The position numbers and the translations under genes were made by a program. The notes under the pieces are model-generated. The model did no database searches and had not been told where the DNA came from. It worked only from the letters and a program-made list of their open reading frames with translations. From Streptomyces sp. V3I8 (GTDB taxonomy: Bacteria; Actinomycetota; Actinomycetes; Streptomycetales; Streptomycetaceae), in assembly GCF_030817535.1 (NCBI RefSeq), contig NZ_JAUSZL010000002.1, forward strand, positions 3,782,001 through 3,846,000: a stretch of 64,000 bases of DNA, given 5' to 3'. Shown piece after piece: positions 34,068 through 41,769 of the stretch. Each line of letters starts with the position of its first letter. Within the stretch, counting starts at the first letter, position 1.

Positions 34068-37034
34068 ATGGACGGTGTACCGCGGGTGCCGGAGCAGTGG
34101 AGTCCCGAGGAATCGGTGGCCCTGCGCTTCAGCGTGCTCGGCCCGGTGCGCGCCTGGCGCGGGGCGGAGGCACTGCCCATGGGATCTCCGCAGCAGCGCG
34201 CCCTGCTGGCCGCCCTGCTGCTGCGCGAGGGACGTACGGCCACGTCGGGTGAGCTGATCGACGCCCTGTGGGGCGACGAACCGCCGTCGCAGGCTCTGGC
34301 CGCGGTGCGGACGTACGCCTCACGGCTGCGCAAGGTCCTCTCCCCCGGCGTGCTGGTCAGCGAGTCGGGCGGTTACGCGATCCGGCTCTCCGACGTGTCC
34401 GGTCCGGGCGGCCCCGGCGGCTCCCTGGACGTGGCCCTCGTCCAGGAGCTCACGGCCGACGCGGAGAAGGCGAAGGCCGTCGGCGACCTGTGCCATGCGC
34501 GCGCCCTGCTGAACAAGGCGCTGAACCTGTGGGACGGGGAGGTGCTGGCGAACGTCCCGGGCCCGTACGCGGAGACCCAGCGCGCCCGCCTGGAGGAGTG
34601 GCACCTGCAGCTCACCGAGACCCGGCTGGACATGGATCTCGACCAGGGCTGCCACGCCGAGGCCGTCTCGGAGCTCACCGCGCTCACCGCGGCCCACCCC
34701 CTGCGGGAGCGGCTGCGCGAACTGCTGATGCTGGCGCTGTACCGCTCGGGCCGCCAGGCCGAGGCCCTGGCCGCGTACGCGGACACCCGGCGCCTGCTGG
34801 CCGACGAGCTCGGCGTGGACCCGAGCCCCGACCTCCAGGAACTCCAGCAGCGCATCCTGCAGGCCGACCCGGGCCTCGCGGAACCCTCCGCGCCGCTGGC
34901 GCCCGAGGCCGCCGCCACCCCGGTGCGGCCCGCCCAGCTCCCGGCCACCGTGCCCGACTTCACCGGCCGCGTGTCCTTCGTGTCGGAACTGAGCGACGTG
35001 CTCGCGACCGCCGAGGGCCGGGTGATGGCGGTGTCGGCGCTCGCCGGCATCGGCGGCGTCGGCAAGACGACGCTCGCCGTCCACGTCGCGCACCGGTCGC
35101 GGAGCGTCTTCCCGGACGGGCAGCTGTACGTGGACCTGCAGGGCGCGGGCGCGCGGGCCGCCGAACCGCAGGCGGTCCTGGGCGCCTTCCTGCGCGCCCT
35201 GGGCACCGCGGACTCGGCCATCCCGGACACCCTGGAGGAGCGGGCGGCCCTGTACCGCTCGGTGCTGGACGGCCGCCGGGTGCTGGTACTCCTCGACAAC
35301 GCCCGGGACGCGGCCCAGGTACGGCCCCTGCTGCCCGGCACGGAGGGGTGCGCCGCGCTGGTGACCTCGCGGGTGCGGATGGTCGACCTGGCCGGCGCCC
35401 ACCTGGTGGACCTGGACGTGATGTCGCCCGAGGAGGCGCTGCAGCTCTTCACGAAGATCGTGGGCGCCGAGCGGGTGGCGTCCGAGCGGCAGTCGTCGCT
35501 GGACGTGGTGGCGGCCTGCGGCTTCCTGCCCCTGGCCATCAGGATCGCCGCGTCCCGCCTCGCCGCGCGGCGCACCTGGACGGTCTCGGTCCTGGCGGCC
35601 AAGCTCGCGGACGAGCGGCGGCGGCTGGACGAACTGCAGGCGGGCGACCTGGCCGTGAAGGCCACCTTCGAACTCGGCTACGGGCAGCTGGAGGCGGCCC
35701 AGGCCCGCGCCTTCCGGCTGCTCGGGCTCGCGGACGGCCCCGACATCTCCCTCGCGGCGGCCGCCGCCGTCCTCGACCTCTCACCGGAGGACACCGAGGA
35801 CGTACTGGAGTCGCTCGTCGACACCTCGCTCCTGGAATCGGCGGCGCCCGGCCGCTACCGCTACCACGACCTGGTCCGCCTCTACGCGCGTGCGTGCGCC
35901 GAGCGGGACGAACAGCCTCCCAGCGAGCGGGCGGCCGCGATGTCCCGCCTGCTCGACTTCTACCTGGCCACGGCGGCCGGGGTGTACGCCATCGAGCGGC
36001 CCGGCGACCGGCTGGTGGACCACCTGGAGACGACGCAGTACCCCGGCCTGCGGTTCACCGAGGGCAGCGCCGCCCTCGACTGGCTCTACACCGAGGCCGC
36101 GCCGCTGCTGGCCTGCGTACGGCAGTCCGCCGGCACCGGGCTGCTGCGCCGCGCGGTCGACCTGCTGTGGGCCGCCAAGGACCTCACCGAGTCGGGCGCC
36201 AACTCCCACCAGTACGAGACGACGGCCGGCGCGATGTGCGACGCCACCCGCGCCGCGGGGGACGCCCGCGCGGAGGGCAGGGCGCGCACCACGCTCACCA
36301 ACGTGCTGCTGGTCTCAGGCCGCATCCAGCAGGCGGCCGAGCAGGCACAGCTCGCCCTGGACCTCGCGACCTCCGCCCAGGACGCCATGGCCATGAGCTG
36401 GGCCGCCAACGACCGGGGGCTCACCTGCCTCCACCAGGAGCGGTTCGCGAGCGGCAAACCGTACTTCGAGCAGGCGATACAGGGGTACGGCGCGATCGGC
36501 AACCAGCCCCTCGAAGCCCTCAGCCTCTGCAACCTGTCCCGCGCCCACCTCGGCATGGGCAACACCGACAAGGCCGTGGAGATCGCACAGCGCGCCCTGG
36601 CGACCTACCTGGAGATCGGCAAGACCCTGCGGCTGGCCAACGGACACTTCACGCTGGGCATCGCGCTGACCCGGGCCGGCCGGCACGCCGAGGCGCTCAG
36701 CCAGTTCTCCGACGCGCTGGCCGTCTTCGGCAGCCACCGGCAGCGGCTCTGGGAGGGGACCACCAACTTCCGGATGGCCGAGGTGCACCTGGCGGCCCGC
36801 CGGCCCGCGCAGGCGGCCCAGCACGCCGAGCAGGCGCTCGCGCTCGGCTGCATCGGCGGCGACCGGATGCAGGGCACCGTCCTGACGCTCCTGGGCCGGG
36901 CCCTCACCATGCTGGGACAGCTGGACCGGGCCAGGGCCTGCTGGCGCGAGGCGCTGAACCTCCTGGAGTCGAACGGTGGCGCCGCACAGGCCGAGGAGGT
37001 CCGCGCCCTGCTCACGCCCGCCACGGCGGCGTGA
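34068..37034 (+). CDS. afsR: AfsR, SARP-family global regulator of secondary metabolism
   Basis: 988 residues. Order: OmpR-like winged helix (SVLGPVRAWRG to ~110, with SPQQRALLAALLLREG), bacterial transcriptional activation domain (~115-265, RLDMDLDQGCHAEAVSELTA), NB-ARC ATPase with P-loop GIGGVGKTTLAV near residue 325, and C-terminal TPRs (~750-980). Length and sequence closely match S. coelicolor AfsR (about 993 residues). Known role: phosphorylated by AfsK on Ser/Thr, it binds the afsS promoter and raises antibiotic production. Here afsS follows 227 bases downstream and a matching AfsK is at 53341-55725. ATG 34068 has AGGGGGA 7 bases upstream. Confidence 0.95.
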   Translation: MDGVPRVPEQWSPEESVALRFSVLGPVRAWRGAEALPMGSPQQRALLAALLLREGRTATSGELIDALWGDEPPSQALAAVRTYASRLRKVLSPGVLVSESGGYAIRLSDVSGPGGPGGSLDVALVQELTADAEKAKAVGDLCHARALLNKALNLWDGEVLANVPGPYAETQRARLEEWHLQLTETRLDMDLDQGCHAEAVSELTALTAAHPLRERLRELLMLALYRSGRQAEALAAYADTRRLLADELGVDPSPDLQELQQRILQADPGLAEPSAPLAPEAAATPVRPAQLPATVPDFTGRVSFVSELSDVLATAEGRVMAVSALAGIGGVGKTTLAVHVAHRSRSVFPDGQLYVDLQGAGARAAEPQAVLGAFLRALGTADSAIPDTLEERAALYRSVLDGRRVLVLLDNARDAAQVRPLLPGTEGCAALVTSRVRMVDLAGAHLVDLDVMSPEEALQLFTKIVGAERVASERQSSLDVVAACGFLPLAIRIAASRLAARRTWTVSVLAAKLADERRRLDELQAGDLAVKATFELGYGQLEAAQARAFRLLGLADGPDISLAAAAAVLDLSPEDTEDVLESLVDTSLLESAAPGRYRYHDLVRLYARACAERDEQPPSERAAAMSRLLDFYLATAAGVYAIERPGDRLVDHLETTQYPGLRFTEGSAALDWLYTEAAPLLACVRQSAGTGLLRRAVDLLWAAKDLTESGANSHQYETTAGAMCDATRAAGDARAEGRARTTLTNVLLVSGRIQQAAEQAQLALDLATSAQDAMAMSWAANDRGLTCLHQERFASGKPYFEQAIQGYGAIGNQPLEALSLCNLSRAHLGMGNTDKAVEIAQRALATYLEIGKTLRLANGHFTLGIALTRAGRHAEALSQFSDALAVFGSHRQRLWEGTTNFRMAEVHLAARRPAQAAQHAEQALALGCIGGDRMQGTVLTLLGRALTMLGQLDRARACWREALNLLESNGGAAQAEEVRALLTPATAA

Positions 37035-37077
37035 GGGAACGGGCCGGGGAACGCGCCCGCGACAGGACTGTTGCGGA

Positions 37078-37099
37078 CGTTCAGCATTCGTTTATCTCC
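37078..37099 (+). promoter_or_regulatory. Candidate AfsR (SARP) box of afsS
   Basis: Two adjacent 11-base units, CGTTCAGCATT (37078-37088) and CGTTTATCTCC (37089-37099), give the direct repeats expected for SARP binding over a -35 region; ATACCT at 37113-37118 could be the -10. In S. coelicolor AfsR, and competing PhoP, bind such repeats before afsS. Confidence 0.55.
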
Positions 37100-37182
37100 G
37101 CACGGCACTCTCATACCTGTCACACCGTCGCGTCGGGGGGCAGACGGTCTGACCAGGAGCCAACCGGTTAGTGTGCGGCTCC

Positions 37183-37228
37183 GAACGCCCGTCCAGCGGC
37201 CCTCGGGGGAGTCTCTGGACGGGCGTTC
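37183..37228 (+). promoter_or_regulatory. Large hairpin in the afsS 5' leader
   Basis: GAACGCCCGTCCAG (37183-37196) pairs perfectly over 14 bp with CTGGACGGGCGTTC (37215-37228); loop of 18 bases. It ends 33 bases before the afsS ATG and has no U-run after it. It could be the afsR terminator or a structured leader controlling afsS. Confidence 0.65.
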
Positions 37229-37261
37229 CTCACTTGTCAACACAACGGGAGGGATCCGACC

Positions 37262-37504
37262 ATGAGCGACCAGACGAAGGACACCGACTTCACCACCCAG
37301 GACAACGGGATGCCGGCGCCGCCGGCGAAGGACCCGGCGGTGGCCACCCCGAACGACAACGGGATGCCCACCCCGCCCGCCGAGGACCCGGTGGCCGTTC
37401 CGCTCGACAACGGGATGCCCACCCCGCCCGCGCCGGTCGACGTCCTCGCGATGGACAACGGCATGCCGTCGCCGCCCGCCCTGGATCTCGGCGGCGCCAA
37501 GTAA
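37262..37504 (+). CDS. afsS: AfsS-family repeat protein
   Basis: 80 residues, no signal peptide, GGGAGGG 8 bases before ATG. It consists of four repeats whose core is DNGMP[AT]PPA or DNGMPSPPA, at about residues 14-22, 32-40, 49-57 and 67-75, separated by variable acidic linkers. From memory, S. coelicolor AfsS is 63 residues with three 13-residue repeats built on a DNHMPxPP core, so this is an enlarged four-repeat version with Gly in place of His. AfsS is the small effector through which AfsR stimulates secondary metabolism; its biochemical action is unknown. A strong terminator follows. Confidence 0.92.
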   Translation: MSDQTKDTDFTTQDNGMPAPPAKDPAVATPNDNGMPTPPAEDPVAVPLDNGMPTPPAPVDVLAMDNGMPSPPALDLGGAK

Positions 37505-37526
37505 CGACCAACCTCCCGACGGGGAT

Positions 37527-37563
37527 CGGCCGCGGTGGCGCGGAGGGGGAGCCACCGCGGCCG
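37527..37563 (+). terminator. Terminator of afsS
   Basis: CGGCCGCGGTGGC (37527-37539) pairs perfectly with GCCACCGCGGCCG (37551-37563), loop of 11 bases, 22 bases after the stop codon. Confidence 0.75.
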
Positions 37564-37606
37564 AGGTCTGTCCGGACACGGCCGGACGCGGCCGGGCCGC
37601 CCGGCG

Positions 37607-37625
37607 CGTTCGATCGGGTCGAACG
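37607..37625 (+). promoter_or_regulatory. Operator-like dyad before the secreted peptide gene
   Basis: CGTTCGA (37607-37613), TCGGG, TCGAACG (37619-37625): perfect 7-bp arms, 65 bases before the ATG at 37691. Confidence 0.4.
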
Positions 37626-37690
37626 AGTGGTACCCGTACAGGAGAACGTCCCGCACCGTCCGGAAGTCCTCCCCACCCTCAGGAGCCGAC

Positions 37691-37843
37691 ATGACCCGCA
37701 CGCAGAAGTTCCTCGCCACGCTCGCCCTGGTGCTCGGTGTCAGCGCCGCGGCCGCGAGCACGGCTGCGGCCGACAACTCGATGCCCGCGCCTCCGCCGGA
37801 CAGCGGCGTGGGCCCGGTCGCGTCCGCCGCCCAGGCGCCCTGA
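37691..37843 (+). CDS. Small secreted peptide carrying an AfsS-like motif
   Basis: 50 residues with AGGAG 6 bases before ATG 37691. Residues 1-27 form a clean Sec signal peptide (MTRTQKFLATLALVLGVSAA, Ala-rich end ASTAAA). The predicted mature chain of about 23 residues begins DNSMPAPPPDSG, i.e. the AfsS repeat core DN-x-MPAPP sits exactly at the new N-terminus. It lies 186 bases after afsS, beyond a terminator, so it has its own promoter. No characterised relative is known to me. It may be an exported peptide related to AfsS by duplication; a role as signal is inference only. Confidence 0.7.
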   Translation: MTRTQKFLATLALVLGVSAAAASTAAADNSMPAPPPDSGVGPVASAAQAP

Positions 37844-37868
37844 CGGCCCGACGGCCCGACGGCCCGAC
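37842..37868 (+). repeat. 9-bp tandem repeat (GACGGCCC)
   Basis: Three units of GACGGCCCG follow directly on the secreted peptide's stop codon; the segment CAGGCGCCCTGACGGC occurs before and after them. Confidence 0.6.
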
Positions 37869-37980
37869 TGTCCAGGCGCCCTGACGGCGCTCACGAGCGG
37901 AGTCGACCGCCGGTCGGGGCGTCCCGGTCCTGCCGGGTTCCGGGTGTCATGAGACGTACGGCGTGTCCGTGAACGCGGGC

Positions 37981-38013
37981 ACGCCTGACGCCTCGTGACG
38001 TGCCGTCAGGCGT
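37981..38013. terminator. Hairpin at the end of the response regulator gene
   Basis: ACGCCTGACG (37981-37990) pairs with CGTCAGGCGT (38004-38013), 13-base loop; it overlaps the response regulator stop codon and separates convergent transcription. Confidence 0.6.
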
Positions 38014-38665
38014 GGCGGCGTGCGTCGTCGAGGTAGCGCAGGACCGCCGCGACCCGCCGGTCCACCTGGTCGGCGGGCGACAGGTCGAGCTTGGCGAAGA
38101 TGCTGCGGATGTGCTTGTGGACGGCGCCCTCGGTGACGACGAGGCGTTCCGCGATCGCGCCGTTGCCCAGTCCCTCCGCCATCAGCGCGAGCACGTCGCG
38201 CTCGCGCGGACTGAGCCGTTCCAGGCGGGTGTCCTGGCGGCTGCGGGTGAAGAGCTGCGCGACGACCTCCGGGTCGATGGCCGTCCCACCGGACGCCACG
38301 CGGCCCAGCGCGTCCAGGAACTCCTCGACCCGCCCGACCCGTTCCTTGAGCAGGTAGCCGAGCCCGGTGACCCCGCCCACGAGCAGCTCGGTGGCGAAGG
38401 ACTGCTCGACGTACGCCGAGAGCACGAGGACCGCCAGGCCGGGCCGTCGCCGCCGGGCCTCCACGGCCGCGACGATCCCCTCGTCGGTGTGCGTCGGCGG
38501 CATCCGTACGTCGAGGATGGCGACGTCCGGCTCGTGGGTGCCGATGGCGTCGAGGATGCCGTCGGCGGTGCCGACCGTGGCCACCACGTCGAGGCCCTCG
38601 GCGCGCAGCAGCAGCGCGAGCCCCTCCCGCAGCAGCGCGTCGTCCTCGGCGATCACAATCCGCAT
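38006..38665 (-). CDS. Response regulator, NarL/LuxR type
   Basis: 219 residues from ATG 38665. Receiver domain: acidic pocket VIAEDDALLREGL, phosphoacceptor AILDVRMPP (Asp ~54), conserved LLKERVG Lys. C-terminal LuxR helix-turn-helix: LSPRERDVLALMAEGLGNGAIAERLVVTEGAVHKHIRSIFAKL. Its start overlaps the end of the sensor kinase gene by 13 bases, so the pair is co-translated. The divergent ABC transporter operon at 40732-44394 is the natural target. Confidence 0.95.
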   Translation of the reverse strand: MRIVIAEDDALLREGLALLLRAEGLDVVATVGTADGILDAIGTHEPDVAILDVRMPPTHTDEGIVAAVEARRRRPGLAVLVLSAYVEQSFATELLVGGVTGLGYLLKERVGRVEEFLDALGRVASGGTAIDPEVVAQLFTRSRQDTRLERLSPRERDVLALMAEGLGNGAIAERLVVTEGAVHKHIRSIFAKLDLSPADQVDRRVAAVLRYLDDARRHA

Positions 38666-40515
38666 GGCAGTTCCACCTTGAGAGTCGTCGGGCCGCCGGG
38701 CGGGCTGGCCAGTTCGAGGGTGCCGTCGTGGGCCGCGATCCGGTCGCGGATGCCGGTGAGCCCGGAGCCGCCGGCCTCTCCCCCGGAGCGGGCGGCCCGG
38801 GAGGTGTCCCCGGCGCCGCCCCGGCCGTCGTCGGTGATGTCCAGCCGGAGCCGGCCGCCGCGGCTGCGGACCGTGACCGTGGCCTGCCGCGCCCCGCTGT
38901 GCTTGGCGATGTTCGTCAGCGCCTCGGCCACCACGAAGTAGGCGGTCGCCTCCACGGACGCCGCGCACCGCTCGGGCGCCTGGACGTCGATCCGGCAGGG
39001 CACCGGGCAGCTCGCGGCGAGCCCGGTGAGCGCGCCGGCGAGCCCCCGGTCGGCCAGGACGGGCGGCAGGATGCCCCGGGCGACCGAGCGCAGCTCGGAC
39101 AGGGCCTGCTCGGCGGCGCTCTGGGCCCGTTCGAGGAGTTCCTCGGCGCCCGCGGGGTCGCGGGCCACCATGCGGCGCGCGGCGCCCAGCAGCACGGTGA
39201 CGGTGACGATCCGGTTCTGGGTGCCGTCGTGCAACGAGCGCTCGATGCGGCGCAGTTCGGTGGCGTGGGCGTCCAGGGCGGCCGCCCGGGTGGCGGTGAG
39301 TTCCGCGACGCGCAGGGACAGGTCGGTGTCGGGCCCGGCCGCGAGGAGGGTGCGTCCCGGCCGTGCCTGGAGCCGTGCCATGCCGGGGGTGAGGCCCAGG
39401 ATGATGGCGGTCCAGCCGAGCCCGAGCAGGCCGGCGGCGAGCGCGTCGGGCCAGGTCTGCGCGACCCCGATGCCCAGGGACGTGCTGGTCGCGTTCTCCG
39501 GCAGCAGGCGCCAGTACAGCGGGAACGCGACGTCGCGCACGGCCAGTACCGGGAGCAGCGCGCCGCCGAGGCCGAGGAGCAGGCCCAGCGAGGCGTGCCG
39601 GGCCAGCCAGCGCAGTTCGCGCCGCGTCGTCGGGTCGACGAGGGCGGGCCTGAGGCGGGTCGGCGCGGGGTCCGGGCCGATGACCTCGGGGCCGCGCCGG
39701 CCGAGCCGGTGGCGTTCGCGTGCGGCGAGCGCGTGCAGGGCGCGCAGGACGGCCGGGACCATGAGCAGTCCGACGCCCAGCAGGGACGTCACGGCGGTCA
39801 CGGCGGTCCAGATCAGGAGGAGCAGCGCCAGCAGCGCGGTGCCGAGGCCGCCGACGAGTTCGCCGAGCGCGGCGACGGCGGCGTGGGCGGCCCGCCCGAC
39901 GGTGGCCCCGATCCCGGGCCGCCCCGCACCGGCCCGGCCTCCGGCCACCCGCGCCCCGACCGCCCGGCCGTCGGCCATCCGGCTCCCGGTCGTCTGCCCG
40001 GTCCCGTCCTCGGAAGGCCGCCCCGTCTGCCCGGTCCGATCCCCGACCGCCGGCGCCCCGGTCGTCCGGTCGTCGGTCGCCCGGCTCCCGGTCGTCCGCC
40101 CCGGCCCGTCCTCGGAGGGCCGCCCCGTCCGCCCCGCCCGATCCCCGGCCGCCTGTTCCTCGGCCGCCGGGCCGTCGACCACCCGGCTCCCGGTCGTCTG
40201 CCCGGTCCCGTCCTCGGAAGGCCGCCCCGTCTGTCCGGTCCGGTCCCCGGCCGCCCGCGCCCCGGTCGTCCGGTCGTCGGTCGCCCGGCCATCCGTCGCC
40301 CGGCTCCCGGCCGTCTGCCCCGTCCGGCCCTCGGAGGGCCGCCCCGTCCGGCCCGCCCGATCCCCGGCCGCCTGTTCCTCGGCCGCCCGGCCATCGGCCG
40401 CCTGGCTCCCGGTCGTCCGCCCGGTCCCGTCCTCGGAGGGTCGCCCTGTCCGGCCCGTCCGGTCTCCGGCCGTTCCGTCCTCGGCGGGGTCGTCGTGTCG
40501 GCTGGAGGTCGGCAT
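38653..40515 (-). CDS. Sensor histidine kinase with repeat-expanded N-terminus
   Basis: 620 residues. Residues ~1-185 are a low-complexity Gly/Arg/Thr/Asp region made of five repeats of 34-39 residues (core TGRPSEDGTG). Then come membrane segments (GLGTALLALLLLIWTAVTAV; SLGLLLGLGGALLPVLAV; ALAAGLLGLGWTAIILGL), a HisKA_3 dimerisation helix with the phosphoacceptor in ERSLHDGTQNRIV, and an ATPase domain (VVAEALTNIAKHSGA; GGSGLTGIRDRI). Partner of the adjacent response regulator. An annotator might choose a later start, but the repeats are in frame and share the gene's codon bias. The role of the repeat tail is unknown. Confidence 0.9.
   Translation of the reverse strand: MPTSSRHDDPAEDGTAGDRTGRTGRPSEDGTGRTTGSQAADGRAAEEQAAGDRAGRTGRPSEGRTGQTAGSRATDGRATDDRTTGARAAGDRTGQTGRPSEDGTGQTTGSRVVDGPAAEEQAAGDRAGRTGRPSEDGPGRTTGSRATDDRTTGAPAVGDRTGQTGRPSEDGTGQTTGSRMADGRAVGARVAGGRAGAGRPGIGATVGRAAHAAVAALGELVGGLGTALLALLLLIWTAVTAVTSLLGVGLLMVPAVLRALHALAARERHRLGRRGPEVIGPDPAPTRLRPALVDPTTRRELRWLARHASLGLLLGLGGALLPVLAVRDVAFPLYWRLLPENATSTSLGIGVAQTWPDALAAGLLGLGWTAIILGLTPGMARLQARPGRTLLAAGPDTDLSLRVAELTATRAAALDAHATELRRIERSLHDGTQNRIVTVTVLLGAARRMVARDPAGAEELLERAQSAAEQALSELRSVARGILPPVLADRGLAGALTGLAASCPVPCRIDVQAPERCAASVEATAYFVVAEALTNIAKHSGARQATVTVRSRGGRLRLDITDDGRGGAGDTSRAARSGGEAGGSGLTGIRDRIAAHDGTLELASPPGGPTTLKVELPCGL
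39960..40490 (-). repeat. Intragenic tandem repeats in the kinase gene
   Basis: The motif CGGA(A/G)GGCCGCCCCGT begins at 40011, 40113, 40215, 40332 and 40434 (last copy with one change). Spacings are 102, 102, 117 and 102 bp, all multiples of three, so expansion keeps the frame. Confidence 0.85.
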
Positions 40516-40731
40516 GCGTCCACTCCCTCTCCGTGCGCGACATACCCGTCACGGCAACCGGTTCGCAGCCCGGTCCGCCGTCGAGGAGGAGCGTAGAGGT
40601 ACAGCCTGCTGTACCCCCACTCGGGCTGCTGGCGGGCTCGGCCGGCCGGGGTCCCGGTCCGTAGTTTCGGTGGCACGACAGCGGGGCCCGGTCAGGGTCC
40701 TCCGCCACCCGAGACCGTGAAGAGGACAGCC

Positions 40732-41004
40732 ATGACCACCACGGACCCCTACCGCCTCGACGGCGGCGCCGAGAACCCGTACCCGGCCGGGACGGGCGCC
40801 GACCGGGACGGCACCGGCCGGGACGGCGTCACCAAGGACGGCATCGTGCGGACGGCGCTGTGGCTGGCGCTGGTCATCAGCACCGTCGGCAACATGGCGG
40901 CCTCCTTCGGCGCCGCCTCCACCGAGGTCCACCTGGTCTGCGGCGCGGTCACCGCGCTCTGCGCGACGGTGCTCGTCGTGCGGCACCTGCGGGGCCGTCG
41001 ATGA
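40732..41004 (+). CDS. Small membrane protein of the ABC transporter operon
   Basis: 90 residues from ATG 40732, preceded by GAGGA. An Asp/Gly-rich cytoplasmic start is followed by two hydrophobic segments ([20 protein letters not shown] and [18 protein letters not shown]) and a basic C-terminus. Its TGA overlaps the ATG of the ABC ATPase gene. No family recognised; the context suggests an accessory subunit or sensor of the transporter controlled by the divergent two-component system. Confidence 0.8.
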   Translation: MTTTDPYRLDGGAENPYPAGTGADRDGTGRDGVTKDGIVRTALWLALVISTVGNMAASFGAASTEVHLVCGAVTALCATVLVVRHLRGRR

Positions 41005-41765
41005 GCGGGATCCTCGCGGGAGCCGGCCACCCGGTGGCGGCGCGGACCACCCCCGCCATCACCCTGACCGGTGTCGGCAAGACGTACGCGGGAGGCGTCC
41101 GCGCCCTCGACGACGTGTCGCTGACCGTGGCGCGCGGCACGTTCCTCGCCGTGATGGGGCCCTCCGGGTCCGGCAAGAGCACGCTGATGCACTGCGCCGC
41201 CGGTCTCGACTCCCCCACCACGGGCAGCATCCGCATCGGCGACCGCGAGATCGCGGGCCTGAACGAGACCCGCCGTACCGAACTGCGCCGCGAGCACATC
41301 GGTTTCGTCTTCCAGTCCTACAACCTGGTCCCCGCCCTCAGCGTCGCCGACAACATCACCCTGCCGCTGCGGCTCGCGGGGCGGGCCCCCGACCGGGAGT
41401 GGCTGCGGACGCTGGTGGAGCGGGTCGGTCTCGCCGACCGGCTCACCCACCGGCCCGCCGAGCTCTCCGGCGGCCAGCAGCAACGGGCGGCGATCGTACG
41501 GGCGCTGGTGGCGAAGCCCGCCGTCGTGTTCGCCGACGAGCCGACCGGCGCCCTGGACCTGCGCAGCGCCCACGAGGTGCTGGGCCTGCTGCGCGAACTC
41601 GTCGACACACTGCGTCAGACGGTGGTGATGGTCACCCACGACCCGGCCGCCGCCGCCCAGGCGCACCGCGCGCTGGTGATGGCCGACGGCCGGGTGGTCG
41701 ACACCCTGGACCGGCCCACCGCCCCCGAACTGGCCGACCGCCTCGTCAAGCTGGGAGAGGTCTAG
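41001..41765 (+). CDS. ABC transporter ATP-binding protein (MacB/LolD type)
   Basis: 254 residues. Walker [11 protein letters not shown] (residues ~53-62), Q-loop [17 protein letters not shown], signature [15 protein letters not shown], Walker [13 protein letters not shown] and switch His VTHD. This subgroup powers FtsX-like permeases that move peptides, lipids or antibiotics across or out of the membrane. It overlaps the upstream small gene and ends 4 bases before the permease gene, forming one operon divergent from the two-component system, an arrangement typical of envelope-stress or antibiotic-responsive transporters. Confidence 0.95.
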   Translation: MSGILAGAGHPVAARTTPAITLTGVGKTYAGGVRALDDVSLTVARGTFLAVMGPSGSGKSTLMHCAAGLDSPTTGSIRIGDREIAGLNETRRTELRREHIGFVFQSYNLVPALSVADNITLPLRLAGRAPDREWLRTLVERVGLADRLTHRPAELSGGQQQRAAIVRALVAKPAVVFADEPTGALDLRSAHEVLGLLRELVDTLRQTVVMVTHDPAAAAQAHRALVMADGRVVDTLDRPTAPELADRLVKLGEV

Positions 41766-41769
41766 AACC

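Noticed and set aside
34268..37171. 967-codon frame overlapping afsR
   Set aside because: Out-of-frame shadow rich in Gly/Arg/Pro; the AfsR frame has all expected domains.
37981..38013. TGACG/CGTCA inverted repeat as another regulon operator
   Set aside because: Arms are 13 bases apart rather than 3, and it overlaps a stop codon between convergent genes; it is better explained as a terminator.
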